From assembly GCA_030149285.1 (NCBI GenBank), contig JASBRU010000005.1:62001-126000 (forward strand): a stretch of 64,000 nucleotides of DNA, in the 5' to 3' direction. This document shows, in pieces, positions 62,956 to 64,000 of the stretch. This stretch comes from Flavobacteriales bacterium. GTDB taxonomy: Bacteria; Bacteroidota; Bacteroidia; Flavobacteriales; JASBRU01. Within the stretch, counting starts at the first letter, position 1. Every line of letters starts with the position of its first letter. The notes beneath the pieces were generated by a model, which saw only the letters and a program-made list of their open reading frames with translations, was not told the DNA's origin and ran no database searches. A program made the position numbers and the translations under genes.

Positions 62956-63771
62956 ATGAAGGAGCTAAAAAGCATTGTAGAAAAAGCATGGGAAGACCGC
63001 TCATTATTAAATGACAGTGAGGTTCAGGCAGCCATCAGAAAAGTAATAGAAGAAATTGATAAAGGACGTCTTAGATGTGCCGAACCAACCGATGATGGTT
63101 GGAAAGTAAACGAATGGGTAAAAAAGGGAGTAATCCTTTATTTTCCGATACAACAAATGGAAACTATTGAGGTAGGTCCGTTTGAATTCCACGATAAAAT
63201 TGCCTTAAAGAAAGATTACAAAGAGCTAGGCGTACGTGTAGTACCACATGCAGTTGCCAGATACGGGTCTTTTATACAAAAAGGTGTTATCATGATGCCA
63301 TCTTATGTAAACATAGGTGCTTATGTAGATAGCGGTACTATGGTAGACACATGGGCTACAGTAGGCTCTTGTGCACAAATTGGTAAAAATGTACACTTAA
63401 GTGGTGGTGTTGGTATTGGTGGTGTATTAGAGCCTGTACAAGCTGCCCCTGTAATTATAGAGGATAACTGCTTTATTGGTTCGCGTTGTATAGTTGTAGA
63501 AGGTGTACATATTGGTAGCGAAGCTGTTTTAGGTGCAAATGTTGTATTAACTGCTTCTACTAAAATTATTGATGTTACAGGCGATGAGCCAAAAGAAATT
63601 AAAGGCTATGTACCTAAGCGTTCGGTAGTAATTCCGGGCTCATATGCCAAACAATTTCCGGCAGGAGAATATAATGTACCTTGTGCTTTAATTATTGGTA
63701 CTCGCAAAGAGAGCACAGATAAAAAAACATCATTAAACGATGCGTTGAGAGAGTACAACGTATCTGTATAA
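62956..63771 (+). CDS. dapD: 2,3,4,5-tetrahydropyridine-2,6-dicarboxylate N-succinyltransferase
   Basis: Enzyme of the succinylase route to lysine and meso-diaminopimelate. A 271-residue protein with an N-terminal helical part (SIVEKAWEDRSLLN), a left-handed beta-helix of hexapeptide repeats (MPSYVNIGAYVDSGTMVDTWATVGSCAQIGKN; VHLSGGVGIGGVLEP), and a C-terminal region. All segments of the family are present. A truncated glycosyltransferase gene follows after seven bases. Confidence 0.96.
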   Translation: MKELKSIVEKAWEDRSLLNDSEVQAAIRKVIEEIDKGRLRCAEPTDDGWKVNEWVKKGVILYFPIQQMETIEVGPFEFHDKIALKKDYKELGVRVVPHAVARYGSFIQKGVIMMPSYVNIGAYVDSGTMVDTWATVGSCAQIGKNVHLSGGVGIGGVLEPVQAAPVIIEDNCFIGSRCIVVEGVHIGSEAVLGANVVLTASTKIIDVTGDEPKEIKGYVPKRSVVIPGSYAKQFPAGEYNVPCALIIGTRKESTDKKTSLNDALREYNVSV

Positions 63772-63778
63772 CAGAAGT

Positions 63779-64000
63779 ATGAACATATTGGTGCGACTTC
63801 CAAACTGGCTGGGCGATCTTGTAATGAGTTCGGCCTTTGTGGGTGCTTTACATAAAGCCTACCCCGATGCTCGCATTGATGTGATTACTAAAAAAGGGAT
63901 TGATGATATTGCCCGGTTAATCCCTAATGTGCAAAATGTTTTTCCATTTTCTAAGCATACCGATAAAGGAATAAGAGGTGCTTACTATTTTGGGAAGCAA
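63779..64000 (+). CDS. Glycosyltransferase family 9 (heptosyltransferase-like), 3' end missing
   Basis: The first 74 codons are in the window. The N-terminus MNILVRLPNWLGDLVMSSAF with the GD pair and a first Rossmann half (ARIDVITKKGIDDIARLIPNVQNV) match ADP-heptose:LPS heptosyltransferases of GT9. The ATG at 63779 follows the dapD stop by seven bases. The remainder of the protein, including the donor-binding domain, lies outside the window, so the sugar substrate is unknown. Confidence 0.85.
   Translation, partial: MNILVRLPNWLGDLVMSSAFVGALHKAYPDARIDVITKKGIDDIARLIPNVQNVFPFSKHTDKGIRGAYYFGKQ

Overview
The window reads as a stretch of chromosome from a free-living, low-GC member of the Bacteroidota, most likely Flavobacteriales. 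The evidence is three secreted proteins with C-terminal type IX secretion (T9SS) sorting domains, a bacillithiol deacetylase (BshB1), a DUF4249 lipoprotein, a DUF5606 protein, many lipoproteins, and repeated TAnnTTTG promoter elements just upstream of genes. Most of the window is tightly packed housekeeping DNA with many 4-base or longer gene overlaps. The first gene (dipeptidyl peptidase IV) and the last (a GT9 glycosyltransferase) are cut by the window ends.

Layout. 1-4.7 kb: DPP-IV protease, POT peptide transporter and a thioredoxin-like protein, ending in a bidirectional terminator and a tRNA-His. 4.9-10.4 kb: YeiH-type membrane protein, copper P-type ATPase, GT4 glycosyltransferase and flippase, head-to-tail. 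10.5-13.9 kb: a T9SS Asp-box protein, then bshB1 and a glutathione peroxidase-like lipoprotein on the minus strand. 13.9-21.2 kb: cytochrome c maturation genes ccmB, C, D, E and F, followed by a DUF2520 protein, a KdsC-like phosphatase, a UbiA-like prenyltransferase and Maf. 21.2-28.5 kb: NhaC-type antiporter, RtcB RNA ligase, a divergent WYL-regulator/PhyH-dioxygenase fusion, and DnaK. 28.6-33.6 kb: DUF4249 lipoprotein, panB, a CarboxypepD_reg-like protein, an RluA-type pseudouridine synthase and an M48 lipoprotein protease. 33.6-43 kb: a T9SS protein, PriA, PfkA, an Ig-repeat T9SS protein, a THUMP RNA methyltransferase and a small lipoprotein. 43-47.7 kb: sodium/solute symporter, SAM methyltransferase, ZIP transporter, peroxiredoxin and Tpx.

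47.7-51 kb is the clearest accessory cassette: a Dam-family adenine methyltransferase translationally coupled to a 780-residue protein. That protein carries a PD-(D/E)XK-like site, a DGQHR (DndB-type) motif and a C-terminal RNxxxH HEPN-like motif. This looks like an undescribed restriction or antiphage unit and is the main candidate for a new system. The second is the WYL-PhyH fusion beside rtcB, with two hairpins between the genes.

51-64 kb returns to core functions. There is a type I-like export operon whose ABC subunit has a degenerate ATPase domain, a polyphosphate cluster (sixA, ppk1, ppx), a cupin and a lipoprotein, the ruvX-def-lipoprotein-DUF5606-mazG operon, dapD and the truncated GT9 gene. 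No CRISPR array, insertion sequence, rRNA or replication origin was seen.
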